Source: Andreesenia sp964489735
GTDB lineage: Bacteria > Bacillota > Clostridia > Tissierellales > Gottschalkiaceae
Reading direction: 5' to 3'
DNA: 64,000 bases
Assembly (NCBI GenBank): GCA_964489735.1
Contig: CAZBAL010000004.1
Span: 1-64,000 of the forward strand
The notes beneath the pieces are model-generated. The model was given only the letters and a program-made list of their open reading frames with translations, did no database searches and had not been told where the DNA came from. Shown here piece by piece: positions 43,498 through 52,584 of the stretch. The stretch's first letter is position 1; each line of letters starts with the position of its first letter. The translations under genes and the position numbers were made by a program.

Positions 43498-44229
43498 ATG
43501 AATAAATGTAAGATGTCTATAGATTCAGACTTTTGTAAACACTGTAAAGGAAAATACTGCGCACAGAAAATATCAATTTTTGAAAAATTGGATGATGTGG
43601 AGCTTAAAGATTTAACATCAAAAATTATAAATAAAAAATACTCTAAGAATGAAATAATTTTTTTTGAAGGAGACAGTCCATCAAAACTGTTTTTAATTAA
43701 CACGGGAAGAGTTAAGGTATATAAACATACGAAAGATGGTAAAGAGCAGATTCTTTATATTCTTTCAGAGGGTGACTTTGTTGGGGATGCGAGTATTTTC
43801 ACGGATGAAAATATGAAGTACAATGCTGAAACAATTGAGGAGACTAGTATATGTGAGCTCTCCAAGCAGGATTTTAAAGAAATTATACAGCAAAATCCCA
43901 ATATAGCTATAAAAGTTCTAAAAACAGCGTATGAAAGAATAGATAGGCTTCAGGAGCTTATAACCAGTTTGAGTACTAAAGATATTGAATCCAGAATAGC
44001 AGGCCTGCTCCTTGGATTTATTAAAGATTTTGGGTCGCCAAAGATGGACGGTATAGAAATGGAAATTCCATTCAGCAGAGAAGATCTTGCTAATTATATA
44101 GGAGTGACCAGAGAAACAATAAGCAGAAAACTCAGCTTGATGCAGGAAGAAGGAATTCTCGAGATGAGGGGAAATAAGAATATCAAAATACTGGATTTAA
44201 AACTTTTAGAGAATAAATACGAAGTCTAA
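43498..44229 (+). CDS. Crp/Fnr-family regulator with N-terminal Cys cluster
   Basis: 243 residues from ATG 43498 (GGAGGTTGAGAAT upstream). The N-terminus has four Cys (C4, C13, C16, C21; DFCKHCKGKYC), the place where FNR binds its oxygen-sensing [4Fe-4S] cluster, although spacing differs from E. coli FNR. A cNMP-like beta-roll follows (IIFFEGDSPSKLFLINTGRVKVYK), then a C-terminal helix-turn-helix (SREDLANYIGVTRETISRKLSLM, about 196-218). An oxygen- or redox-responsive role is inferred. The next gene is copA, so copper or redox regulation is possible. Confidence 0.85.
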   Translation: MNKCKMSIDSDFCKHCKGKYCAQKISIFEKLDDVELKDLTSKIINKKYSKNEIIFFEGDSPSKLFLINTGRVKVYKHTKDGKEQILYILSEGDFVGDASIFTDENMKYNAETIEETSICELSKQDFKEIIQQNPNIAIKVLKTAYERIDRLQELITSLSTKDIESRIAGLLLGFIKDFGSPKMDGIEMEIPFSREDLANYIGVTRETISRKLSLMQEEGILEMRGNKNIKILDLKLLENKYEV

Positions 44230-44258
44230 AGAGATAGGTTTTCAAATATCTCTTTACT
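44228..44258 (+). terminator. Weak terminator after the Crp/Fnr gene
   Basis: AAAGAGATA (44228-44236) pairs with TATCTCTTT (44247-44255). Confidence 0.6.
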
Positions 44259-44333
44259 TATTATTAATTCTATATGATAATGAATATTATAATAGATTTC
44301 ATTAAAAATATGAATCCGCAAGGAGGGTTTGAT

Positions 44334-46499
44334 ATGAATAAGTTGAAATTGGATATTGGAGGAATGACTTGTGCAGCATGTTCATCTAGGATAGAGAAAG
44401 TGCTGAATAGGAATGAAAACATATCTAATGCTGTAGTTAACTTGGCTGCAGCTAAAGCAATTGTAGAACATGATGATAATATAGATACTGAACAGATCAT
44501 ATCAATTGTCGAAAACTTAGGATTTACAGCAAAAGAAGAAGTTGCAGGGGTCGATATGGAAAAAGAAAACAGGGAAAAGGAACTCAAAAAGCTAAAAACA
44601 CTTTTAGTTATTTCCACAATACTCACAATTCCACTGTTTTCAGCTATGTTTTTCCATATGGCGGGTGTGCATAATATATTGATGAATGGATGGTTTCAGC
44701 TGGCATTGGCTACACCGGTTCAGTTTATAATTGGAGCCAGATTTTACAAAGGAGCTGTGAAGTCTCTTAGAGGCGGATCGGCAAATATGGATGTATTGAT
44801 TGCGCTTGGAACTTCAGCGGCATATTTCTACAGCCTATACCATGTATTAGTTGGAATAGATGTTTACTATTTTGAATCGTCTGCTATGATTATAACCCTT
44901 ATACTTTTAGGGAAAACTTTAGAAACTGTTGCAAAAGGAAAGACTTCAGAAGCTATAAAAAATCTTATGGGTCTGGCACCGAATACAGCAGTAGTTATAA
45001 AAGATGGTGAGGAAAGAACTGTAGATATAGATGAAGTTATGGTAGGAGATATTATCTTAGTTAAGCCCGGAGAGAAGATCCCGGTTGATGGAAGAGTCAT
45101 AGAGGGTAGTACAACTGTGGATGAGGCTATGTTGACTGGAGAGAGTATGCCTGCAAAAAAAGAAGTTGGTGATGAAGTTACAGGAGGAACTATTAATAAT
45201 AATGGAGCAATAAAGTTCGAGGCATTGAGAGTAGGAAAAGACACTGCGCTTTCTCAGATAATAAAGCTGGTTGAAGATGCTCAGGGCTCAAAAGCACCGG
45301 TTCAGAGACTTGCCGACAAAATATCTGGAATATTCGTACCGGTAGTTGTTATAATTGCCATACTGACTTTCATAGTCTGGATGATAGTAACTAAGGGAGA
45401 TATGAATAAATCTCTAATATCAGCTGTAGCCGTTCTGGTAATTGCTTGCCCTTGTGCATTAGGTTTAGCAACGCCTACGGCGATTATGGTTGGAACAGGA
45501 AAAGGAGCTGAGAATGGGATCCTGATAAAGTCAGGAGAACATTTGGAAAAGGCTCACAGTATTGACTCTATAATTTTAGATAAGACAGGTACAATAACAG
45601 AAGGTAAACCTGTTGTAACAGATATATATGTCGATGGAATAGATGAAAATGAATTGGTATTTCTTACAGCAACAGCAGAAAAAAACTCGGAGCATCCGCT
45701 TGGAGAAGCGATTGTAAATTATGCTTTAGAAAAGAAGATAGCTTTAGGAGAAATATCAGAGTTTGAATCGATAACCGGAAAAGGAATAGATGCGATTATT
45801 TCTGATAAGAAAGTGACAGTAGGAAATAGATATCTTATGGATTCTTTAAATATAGATATATCAAATATATCAGAAAAAAAGTCAGATTTAGAAGATGACG
45901 GAAAAACTGCAATAGTTGTAGCAGTTGATGGAAAAGCAGTTGGAGTAGTTGCAGTTGCAGATACTGTAAAATCTAGCTCTAAGGAAGCGATAGAAGAGCT
46001 TAAGAAGATGGATATAGATATCTATATGATGACAGGTGATAATGAGAAAACTGCCAAAGCTATTGGTAGACAGGTTGGTATAGATGAGGATAAAATATTT
46101 GCAGAAGTATTGCCAGAAAACAAAGCTGCAAAAGTTGAAGAACTCAAAGTAAAAGGAAAAGTTGTGGGAATGGTAGGAGATGGAATAAATGATGCTCCTG
46201 CATTGGCTAGTGCAGATACTGGATTTGCTATAGGAACAGGGACTGATATAGCAATGGAAGCTTCAGATGTAACTCTTATGAAAGGTGATTTAAGAATGAT
46301 TCCTAAATCTATATACCTGAGCAAGAGAACTATGAGGACCATATATCAGAATCTATTCTGGGCTTTTGGTTACAATACGCTTGGAATTCCAGTTGCGGCA
46401 TTAGGTTTCCTGAACCCTATGATAGCCGGTGCTGCAATGGCATTCAGTTCTGTATCAGTTCTTACGAATTCGCTTAGACTTAAGAGATTGAAACTGTAA
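44334..46499 (+). CDS. copA: Copper-translocating P-type ATPase
   Basis: 721 residues from ATG 44334 with AAGGAGGG upstream. One HMA domain (GGMTCAACSSRIEKVL, about 8-23), eight membrane helices, actuator TGES (MLTGESMPAKK), membrane metal site ACPCALGLATP, phosphorylation DKTGTITEG, HP motif SEHPLGEA and hinge MVGDGINDAPALASAD. The CPC motif and Tyr-Asn/Ser-type later helices fit Cu(I) or Ag(I) export. Confidence 0.94.
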   Translation: MNKLKLDIGGMTCAACSSRIEKVLNRNENISNAVVNLAAAKAIVEHDDNIDTEQIISIVENLGFTAKEEVAGVDMEKENREKELKKLKTLLVISTILTIPLFSAMFFHMAGVHNILMNGWFQLALATPVQFIIGARFYKGAVKSLRGGSANMDVLIALGTSAAYFYSLYHVLVGIDVYYFESSAMIITLILLGKTLETVAKGKTSEAIKNLMGLAPNTAVVIKDGEERTVDIDEVMVGDIILVKPGEKIPVDGRVIEGSTTVDEAMLTGESMPAKKEVGDEVTGGTINNNGAIKFEALRVGKDTALSQIIKLVEDAQGSKAPVQRLADKISGIFVPVVVIIAILTFIVWMIVTKGDMNKSLISAVAVLVIACPCALGLATPTAIMVGTGKGAENGILIKSGEHLEKAHSIDSIILDKTGTITEGKPVVTDIYVDGIDENELVFLTATAEKNSEHPLGEAIVNYALEKKIALGEISEFESITGKGIDAIISDKKVTVGNRYLMDSLNIDISNISEKKSDLEDDGKTAIVVAVDGKAVGVVAVADTVKSSSKEAIEELKKMDIDIYMMTGDNEKTAKAIGRQVGIDEDKIFAEVLPENKAAKVEELKVKGKVVGMVGDGINDAPALASADTGFAIGTGTDIAMEASDVTLMKGDLRMIPKSIYLSKRTMRTIYQNLFWAFGYNTLGIPVAALGFLNPMIAGAAMAFSSVSVLTNSLRLKRLKL

Positions 46500-46529
46500 T
46501 CAGATAAATTGCGATTAAAACTTTTAATT

Positions 46530-46568
46530 AATTAGAGCCCTTTCTTTAGGAAGGGCTCTAATTATGTT
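46530..46568 (+). terminator. copA terminator
   Basis: Arms at 46530-46542 and 46551-46563 (AATTAGAGCCCTT type) pair perfectly around an 8-nt loop; only a short AT-rich tail follows. Confidence 0.8.
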
Positions 46569-46612
46569 ATAATTAAAACTGAAAATAGGATTTATGTAAG
46601 GGAGGTTAAGCC

Positions 46613-47560
46613 TTGCTAGATATATACAAATCAACTCTCGATGGAGAGCTTGAAAAAATTGATGAATTTGAAAATGGATCATGGATAAATCTGACTAACC
46701 CAACGAATGAAGAGATAGATCTCATAGTTGAAGAACTAGGTGTTGAGAAAGACTTAATAGTAGATCCGCTAGACTTGGAAGAGAGTCCCAGACTTGAAAT
46801 AGAAGAAGATTATATGTCTGTAATCATAGATATACCTATACTTGAAGAAGACTTGCCTGATAAAGATGAGTACAGTCATTTCTTGACTATACCTATAGGT
46901 ATAATAATTCTTGAAAACCATATCATTACCGTATGCATTGAAGAGACAAATATACTTAAGATGTTTGAAGAAAACAAAGTTAAATCTTTTTTTACATTTA
47001 AAAAGAACAGGTTCTTACTCTTATTATTATACAAGACATCTATTAAATACTTACTGTATCTGAAGCAGATAGACAGAAGAAGTTCTGCTATGCAGAAAGT
47101 GCTGACAAAATCGACTAGAAATGAGGAACTGTTTAAATTTCTTGAACTTGAGAACAGTCTGATATATTTTTCGACTTCGCTTAAAGCCAATGAAATGGTT
47201 TTGGAGAAGCTGTTAAAAGTGGAAAGTCTGAGAAAATATGAGGAAGATACGGATCTGCTTGAGGACGTAATTATAGAGAACAAGCAGGCCATAGAAATGA
47301 CAAATATATACAGCAATATATTAGTGGGTACAATGGATACCTTTGCATCCATAATATCTAACAATCAGAACACCGTAATGAAACTGTTAGCCATAGCTAC
47401 AATAGCTCTTTCGATTCCGAACATAATAACAAGTTTCTATGGAATGAACGTTAAGCTGCCCTTTGCAAACAATCCGAACGCATCATTTATCATATTGGTC
47501 GGTGCATTTGTAATATCAATTGTAATTACGTTTTTATTCTCTAAAAAGACGCCTTTTTAG
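46613..47560 (+). CDS. corA: CorA-family magnesium/cobalt transporter
   Basis: 315 residues from TTG 46613 (GGGAGGTTAAG upstream). A long acidic cytosolic domain is followed by two C-terminal membrane helices, with the pore motif FYGMNVKLPFANNP between them (GMN at about 279-281). CorA pentamers carry Mg2+ inward. The closing RKKTPF-like basic tail is typical. Selectivity among divalent metals is not certain. Confidence 0.92.
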   Translation: MLDIYKSTLDGELEKIDEFENGSWINLTNPTNEEIDLIVEELGVEKDLIVDPLDLEESPRLEIEEDYMSVIIDIPILEEDLPDKDEYSHFLTIPIGIIILENHIITVCIEETNILKMFEENKVKSFFTFKKNRFLLLLLYKTSIKYLLYLKQIDRRSSAMQKVLTKSTRNEELFKFLELENSLIYFSTSLKANEMVLEKLLKVESLRKYEEDTDLLEDVIIENKQAIEMTNIYSNILVGTMDTFASIISNNQNTVMKLLAIATIALSIPNIITSFYGMNVKLPFANNPNASFIILVGAFVISIVITFLFSKKTPF

Positions 47561-47599
47561 TACAAAAAACAAATATTATTAAAAAAACTACAATAAAAG

Positions 47600-47669
47600 T
47601 TGACAAACGATAACATTATATATTATAATGGTAAATTTATTTGACATAAATGTGTATACATGGTATAAT
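47600..47669 (+). promoter_or_regulatory. Tandem consensus promoters of veg
   Basis: Promoter 1: TTGACA (47600-47605), 18 bp, TATAAT (47624-47629). Promoter 2: TTGACA (47641-47646), 17 bp, TATAAT (47664-47669), a perfect consensus. Strong expression is expected, as for B. subtilis veg. Confidence 0.9.
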
Positions 47670-47706
47670 TGTCATGTGTCATTTATTGATGAAAAGAGGT
47701 GATTGT

Positions 47707-47943
47707 TTGTCAAAATCATTATCAAAAATCAAAGAAAGTATTGAAAATTGTTTAGGAAGAGAAGTAAGACTGAAAGCGGACAAAGGTAGAAAAAGAATAG
47801 TAGAAAAGAGCGGAGTAATAGAAGGTGTTTATCCGAGCATATTCTGTGTAAAGATAAACGGTGGAGACCACAATTCTAGGATCGTCTCGTACAGCTATTC
47901 AGATATTCTAACGGAGACTGTTCAGATAACTCTTGTTGACTAG
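47707..47943 (+). CDS. veg: Veg family protein
   Basis: 78 residues from TTG 47707 with AGAGGTG five bases upstream; the longer frame lies within the promoter. It matches B. subtilis Veg throughout: SLSKIKESIENCLGREVRLKA, SGVIEGVYPSIF and the end VSYSYSDILTETVQITL. Veg is abundant and linked to biofilm matrix gene expression in B. subtilis; its biochemistry is unclear. Two strong promoters and a terminator make it a single-gene unit. Confidence 0.94.
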   Translation: MSKSLSKIKESIENCLGREVRLKADKGRKRIVEKSGVIEGVYPSIFCVKINGGDHNSRIVSYSYSDILTETVQITLVD

Positions 47944-47980
47944 TAAGTACTATATGTTTTAGAAGCAAATCACCAATTAT

Positions 47981-48013
47981 ACCTAAGTAATCTGATTACT
48001 TAGGTTATTTTTT
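47981..48013 (+). terminator. veg terminator
   Basis: ACCTAAGTAA (47981-47990) pairs perfectly with 47996-48005, followed by a T-run. Confidence 0.9.
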
Positions 48014-48115
48014 TGACTAATTGACAAAATGTAAGTATAATTATTGTATAAATATAGAGTATCAAAATGTAAGTTAGGTTAGATTTTAGAGAAAATATAT
48101 AGGGAGGCTGAGTAT

Positions 48116-49090
48116 ATGAGTCAAAGCCGATCTCAAATGATGGAATATAAGAGAAGAAAAAGAGCACGTGAAAGAGCAAGAATGAGAAGAAGACGAGTTC
48201 TTATGCTTAAAAGAATAAGGGCCTTAGTATTGCTTTTAGTATTCATAGGGATTAGCTATTGGAGTTACGGGGCTATATCTTCAAAACTATCTGATAGAAA
48301 AGCTGAAAATACGACAGTAAGCACAGCAAACACGAATAATAAGAAAGTTGCAACCACTAAGAAGGCAGATGAAAAGCCTGCTAGTGTGACTGAACTTAAA
48401 GCAGAAAATGAAATGCCTAAAGTTGAGAGACCTTCTGATGTAGAAAAACCAGTGACTAAAGACAATTCACCTGTAATGGGAATTGCACTTGATGTAATTG
48501 AGAGAGATGGAATTACAAAAGTGTACAGATCTCCCGATACACAGAGTGAAGTTCTGCTACAACTTAAGGATAATGACAGAATTGAAGTAACAGAAGCGCT
48601 TATTGGCGGTTGGTTCAAAGTTAATCTGCCTGAAGGTGGGGAAGGGTTTGTTGAGTCTGTAAGAGTTAGACTGGACAGAATTCCTAAGCATAAATATGAT
48701 AAAGATTCGGCAGAATACACTATGATTTTAAGTCAGGATAATCAGAAGCTGAGAATCTATAACAACGGTAAAGAAGTGCTTGAAAGTACAGTTTCATGTG
48801 GAGTTGAAGCTGAGTTCACTCCTAGAGGAGTTTTCGTAATAGACAAAGGACATAGTGGAGAGTGGGATTTTGCAAATGCGGTTGATGAAGGATATCAGTA
48901 TTTTACTGCATTCTATAGTCATGGGTATTTAATGCACTCAATAACTATGGATAAGGATAAGAAAGTTATCACTGAGGAAGCTGCTAAGCTGGGAACAGCA
49001 GCTAGCCATGGCTGTGTTAGACTTCCGATACCAGTGGCGAAGTATATATATGAGAATGTACCAGCTAAGTCAATTTTAATAATAGAATAA
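48116..49090 (+). CDS. L,D-transpeptidase with SH3-like domain
   Basis: 324 residues. A very Arg-rich cytosolic head (residues 1-38), one membrane anchor (LVLLLVFIGISYWSYGAI), a Thr/Lys linker, an SH3b domain (about 120-190; VYRSPDTQSEVLLQL) and a YkuD catalytic domain (about 200-324) with HSI and SHGCVRLP, where Cys is the nucleophile. It cross-links peptidoglycan (3-3 bonds) or attaches proteins outside the membrane. GGGAGGCTGAG precedes ATG. Confidence 0.92.
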   Translation: MSQSRSQMMEYKRRKRARERARMRRRRVLMLKRIRALVLLLVFIGISYWSYGAISSKLSDRKAENTTVSTANTNNKKVATTKKADEKPASVTELKAENEMPKVERPSDVEKPVTKDNSPVMGIALDVIERDGITKVYRSPDTQSEVLLQLKDNDRIEVTEALIGGWFKVNLPEGGEGFVESVRVRLDRIPKHKYDKDSAEYTMILSQDNQKLRIYNNGKEVLESTVSCGVEAEFTPRGVFVIDKGHSGEWDFANAVDEGYQYFTAFYSHGYLMHSITMDKDKKVITEEAAKLGTAASHGCVRLPIPVAKYIYENVPAKSILIIE

Positions 49091-49118
49091 TCATATGCAA
49101 ATGTAATATAGGTCAGAA

Positions 49119-49153
49119 AAACAAGGGAGCTTAGAGTTCCCTTGTTTTTTTAA
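49119..49153 (+). terminator. L,D-transpeptidase terminator
   Basis: AACAAGGGA and TCCCTTGTT pair around a 9-nt loop, then seven T. Confidence 0.9.
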
Positions 49154-49248
49154 TATCAGCCAAGATATAATAAAAATTGATATAGACCCAATATTTATAG
49201 TATAATAAATATTGTATTAAGATTAGTACAAGAGAGATGGTGATGTTT

Positions 49249-50118
49249 ATGAATAATGCTGTTGAAATGGTTGCAAATGCAAAAGTAAATCTTTCTCTAG
49301 ATGTAGTGAGAAGAAGAGAAGATAACTATCATGATCTTGAAATGATAATGCAGGAGATAGATTTGGCAGACAAGATATTCATAAAAGAGATAGATGCTGA
49401 TGAAATAAGGGTATTATGTAATAGAGACGATATTCCTACAGACGAAACTAATATAGTATACAAAATATCGTATACTATAAAAAATAGATTCAATATAGAT
49501 AAAGGCTTGGAAATTAAAATAGATAAAAACATACCGATTGCAGCAGGACTCGGAGGTGGAAGTGCTGATGCAGCAGCCACTATCAAAGGGCTTAATAAAC
49601 TTTGGAATCTGAATATGTCTGAACAGGATATGATAGATATATCAAAGCCGCTAGGAGCAGACATACCTTTCTGTATAATTGGAGGTACTGCTGTTGCAAG
49701 AGGAATAGGTGACAAGCTGACAAAGATAAGCGGGTTGAAAGAAACTATGATTCTTCTGGTCAATCCTGAAATTGGAGTTTCAACTAAATTTGTATATCAG
49801 AGTTTGAATTTGGACGTTATAGAAAAAAGACCTGATACTGGGAAATTAGTAGATGCTATACAAGCGAATGATTTGAATTATATTGCAAATAATATGGTTA
49901 ATGTACTTGAAACAGTATCTATAAAAGAGTATCCTTTAATAGATAAAATAAAAGAAGAGATGATACAGTACGGTGCTATAGGGTCACTGATGAGTGGAAG
50001 TGGATCAACCGTATTTGGGATATTTGATGACGAATCTGCGATAGATAATGCAGAAAAAGAGTTCAGGAAACAGTACAACTTAGTGATTAGAACTAAGACG
50101 GTAGAAAGGATGGTATAG
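49249..50118 (+). CDS. ispE: 4-diphosphocytidyl-2-C-methyl-D-erythritol kinase
   Basis: 289 residues from ATG 49249; ATG 49237 or 49243 would add a few residues. GHMP kinase motifs: AKVNLSLDV near the start, PIAAGLGGGSADAAATIKGL (about 93-112) and SLMSGSGSTVFGIF near 250. It catalyses the fourth step of the non-mevalonate isoprenoid pathway. Order veg-(ldt)-ispE resembles B. subtilis veg-sspF-ispE. Confidence 0.93.
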   Translation: MNNAVEMVANAKVNLSLDVVRRREDNYHDLEMIMQEIDLADKIFIKEIDADEIRVLCNRDDIPTDETNIVYKISYTIKNRFNIDKGLEIKIDKNIPIAAGLGGGSADAAATIKGLNKLWNLNMSEQDMIDISKPLGADIPFCIIGGTAVARGIGDKLTKISGLKETMILLVNPEIGVSTKFVYQSLNLDVIEKRPDTGKLVDAIQANDLNYIANNMVNVLETVSIKEYPLIDKIKEEMIQYGAIGSLMSGSGSTVFGIFDDESAIDNAEKEFRKQYNLVIRTKTVERMV

Positions 50119-50122
50119 GATT

Positions 50123-50794
50123 ATGAAAGAGCTAGGAATAATACAAGCAGATTCATACAAGCCACTTAGAGATATTGTATTTGAAACTCTAAGAGAGGCT
50201 ATACTAGAAGGGAAGTTAGTTCCAGGGGAGAGAGTTATGGAGGTTCAGCTTGCTGAACAGCTAGGAGTTAGTAGAACACCTGTCAGGGAAGCTATTAGAA
50301 AGCTTGAGCTTGAGGGATTACTGATTATGGTACCGAGAAAAGGAGCATACGTTGCGGATGTTTCACTAGATGATATAATTGATGTTCTAGAAATAAGAGC
50401 ATCATTAGAGGGGCTTGCGGCTTCTTTAGGTGCGGAGAGAAGAACATCATCCGATATAGAAAAACTTGAAAAGAAAATCGCTGAACTGAGCAGATGTGTT
50501 ATGGAAAAAGACACAGAGGGTATGATAGAAAATGATGCACAGTTCCACAATATTCTTCTAGATACATCAAAAAATAAGAAGCTTGCATCAATTGTTGAAG
50601 GACTGAAGGATCAGGTTCAGAGATTTAGAGTTATATACTTTAATGAATATGAAGAAGTGGGCTTTAAGCTTATAGAAGAGCATAAGGAAATACTTAAATG
50701 CATAAAAGAAGGAAATAAGGAAGATGCTATGAAGTCAGCTGAAACTCATATCTACAATATAAGAAAACAGCTGATAGACAATATGGATAGTTAA
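50123..50794 (+). CDS. GntR-family (FadR/FCD) transcriptional regulator
   Basis: 223 residues. N-terminal winged helix: LREAILEGKLVPGERV, AEQLGVSRTPVREAIRKLELEGLL. C-terminal FCD helical domain with His ligands in NDAQFHNILLD and EHKEILKCI, and ETHIYNIRKQL. The effector is probably a small carboxylate, unknown here. It starts 4 nt after ispE and precedes murI. Confidence 0.9.
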   Translation: MKELGIIQADSYKPLRDIVFETLREAILEGKLVPGERVMEVQLAEQLGVSRTPVREAIRKLELEGLLIMVPRKGAYVADVSLDDIIDVLEIRASLEGLAASLGAERRTSSDIEKLEKKIAELSRCVMEKDTEGMIENDAQFHNILLDTSKNKKLASIVEGLKDQVQRFRVIYFNEYEEVGFKLIEEHKEILKCIKEGNKEDAMKSAETHIYNIRKQLIDNMDS

Positions 50795-50806
50795 GGGGGA
50801 TGCCTT

Positions 50807-51616
50807 ATGGATAATAGACCTATAGGTATATTTGACTCAGGAATAGGTGGGCTCACAGTTTTAAAAGAACTGGTTGAACAGATGCCGAATGAAAAAATGA
50901 TATATTTTGGAGATACCGGAAGAATACCGTATGGTACAAAATCTAGAGAGGCAGTAATAAAGTATTCTTTTCAATGTATAAGATTTTTATTAAGTAAAGA
51001 TGTTAAGGCTATAATAATAGCTTGTAATACTGCTTCAGCTGTTGCATTGGCACCGGCCTTAAAGGAATTTGATATTCCTATAATAGGAGTTGTGGAGTCA
51101 GGAGCTAAGGCGGCGGTGAAAGGAACATCAAATGATAAAATTGGTGTAATAGGAACCACTGGAACGATAAACAGTAATGCCTATCAGAAAGAGATAAGAG
51201 CACTATCTCCTCAGGCAGAGGTAATAGGTCAGGACTGTCCGCTATTTGTTCAGATAGTGGAAGATGGCTGGGAAGATACAGAAGTTGCTAAACTGACAGC
51301 TGAGAAGTATCTAATTGATATGAAGGAACATGATGTGGATACTCTAGTACTAGGATGTACTCACTATCCGATATTGAGATATACACTCTATAAAGTTCTT
51401 GGAGAAGATGTTAAGCTTATAAACCCGGCATATGAAACAGCAATAGAGGGTAAGGAGCTGCTGACTGAAAGAAAGCTGCTGACTGAAAATATTGATGAAG
51501 TGGACAATATAGAGTTTTATGTGAGTGATGATCCGGAGAAGTTCAGAAGAATCGGCGGAAATATGCTGAATAGAAATATTCAGTCTGTGAAAAAAATAGA
51601 TATAGAGAAACTCTAG
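50807..51616 (+). CDS. murI: Glutamate racemase
   Basis: 269 residues. FDSGIGGLTVLKEL (about 8-21), the first catalytic Cys in IACNTASAVA (about 71-80) and the second in VLGCTHYPILR (about 183-193). It supplies D-glutamate for peptidoglycan. GGGGGATGCC precedes ATG. Confidence 0.94.
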   Translation: MDNRPIGIFDSGIGGLTVLKELVEQMPNEKMIYFGDTGRIPYGTKSREAVIKYSFQCIRFLLSKDVKAIIIACNTASAVALAPALKEFDIPIIGVVESGAKAAVKGTSNDKIGVIGTTGTINSNAYQKEIRALSPQAEVIGQDCPLFVQIVEDGWEDTEVAKLTAEKYLIDMKEHDVDTLVLGCTHYPILRYTLYKVLGEDVKLINPAYETAIEGKELLTERKLLTENIDEVDNIEFYVSDDPEKFRRIGGNMLNRNIQSVKKIDIEKL

Positions 51617-51624
51617 GTGATGTT

Positions 51625-52041
51625 ATGAAAATTGTTGATATTCACGTTAATGGAAAGCAAGTAGATTGTTATGGTGAAACTGATAATATTGAAATTAAGA
51701 CAGAAGCCAAATACTGTAAAAAAAAGAATTCAACATATTTGATATATGATGAAAGTGAAGCAACTGGAATGGAAGGTTCTAAGACTAAGCTTAGAATAGA
51801 GGAAGATAAGATAGTTATGATCAGAACAGGTTCTGTTGAAACGAAGATGGAATTTGTGGTTGGGGATAAGAGTGAAGTGATTTATAAATGTCCTCATGGT
51901 CGTTTTGATATGAATATTAGAACAGATGATATCACGGTAGATTACCATGAGGATAGAATCAGCAAAATAAGTATAAGGTATTCAATGTGCTTTGATGAAG
52001 ATTATGAAACGCAAAACTGCTTAGATATTAGTATATTATAG
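51625..52041 (+). CDS. DUF1934 domain protein (YwiB-like)
   Basis: 138 residues, a predominantly beta protein. The blocks YLIYDESEATGMEGSKTKLRIEE and YKCPHGRFDMNIRT, ending IRYSMCFDE, fit the DUF1934/YwiB beta-barrel family (lipocalin-like, function unknown). AGGTGATGTT precedes ATG; it follows murI closely. Confidence 0.82.
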   Translation: MKIVDIHVNGKQVDCYGETDNIEIKTEAKYCKKKNSTYLIYDESEATGMEGSKTKLRIEEDKIVMIRTGSVETKMEFVVGDKSEVIYKCPHGRFDMNIRTDDITVDYHEDRISKISIRYSMCFDEDYETQNCLDISIL

Positions 52042-52070
52042 GTGGAATATATTTACGAAAGGATGAGCTT

Positions 52071-52454
52071 ATGAAAGCGAAAGTATTCAAGAATATGGTA
52101 GTGGGGGAACCAGCTAAGCTAGTAGACCTTGTAGATTATGATGTGGATGGTATTGGAAGAAATTTAGTTTTTGGAAATAAAAGAGCGACTCTTATAGGTT
52201 TTGCTTTTTCAGAAGAGAAAGGACTTGTGACATCTGAAGCACAAGGAGATATTTTTGTCTATGTAATGGAGGGCATTCTAGAAGTAGACCTTGATGGAAA
52301 AGACCATTCAGTCCACCAAGGAGAGTACATATTATTACCAAAAGGACTTCCACATTCTCTGGAAACAGATGAGAAGACAAAGCTAATTTTTCTTTTAGCT
52401 TATGATGAAGAAGATTCAAAGGAAAAAGATACTGAGTCAGAGTCTAATGAGTAA
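52071..52454 (+). CDS. Cupin-domain protein
   Basis: 127 residues. A single cupin barrel (about 30-110) with VMEGILEVDLDGKDHSVHQGEYILLPKGLPHSLE (spread over 66-99). A His and Glu of the usual cupin metal site are seen in part: the first motif lacks the typical HxH, so metal binding is doubtful. Acidic C-terminal tail. Function unknown. Confidence 0.85.
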   Translation: MKAKVFKNMVVGEPAKLVDLVDYDVDGIGRNLVFGNKRATLIGFAFSEEKGLVTSEAQGDIFVYVMEGILEVDLDGKDHSVHQGEYILLPKGLPHSLETDEKTKLIFLLAYDEEDSKEKDTESESNE

Positions 52455-52516
52455 CTAAATCAAAATCAAAGTGCAATTAACATAAAAATACAATATCAGG
52501 ACTGAAATTCAGTAAA

Positions 52517-52560
52517 TAAAAAAGGGATACAAATCGATTAATAGATTTGTATCCCTTTTC
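52517..52560. terminator. Bidirectional terminator between cupin gene and pdxS
   Basis: AAAGGGATACAAATC (52521-52535) pairs with 52544-52558; A-run left, T-run right. Confidence 0.9.
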
Positions 52561-52584
52561 TGATTATCAAAAGTATATAATTGC

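Noticed and set aside
47650..47706. Longer N-terminus for Veg from ATG 47650
   Set aside because: It would start between the -35 and -10 of the perfect promoter and lacks a ribosome site; the TTG start aligns with known Veg proteins.
52071..52454. Assigning the cupin as a specific metal-dependent enzyme
   Set aside because: The usual HxH metal motif is incomplete, so only the fold is claimed.
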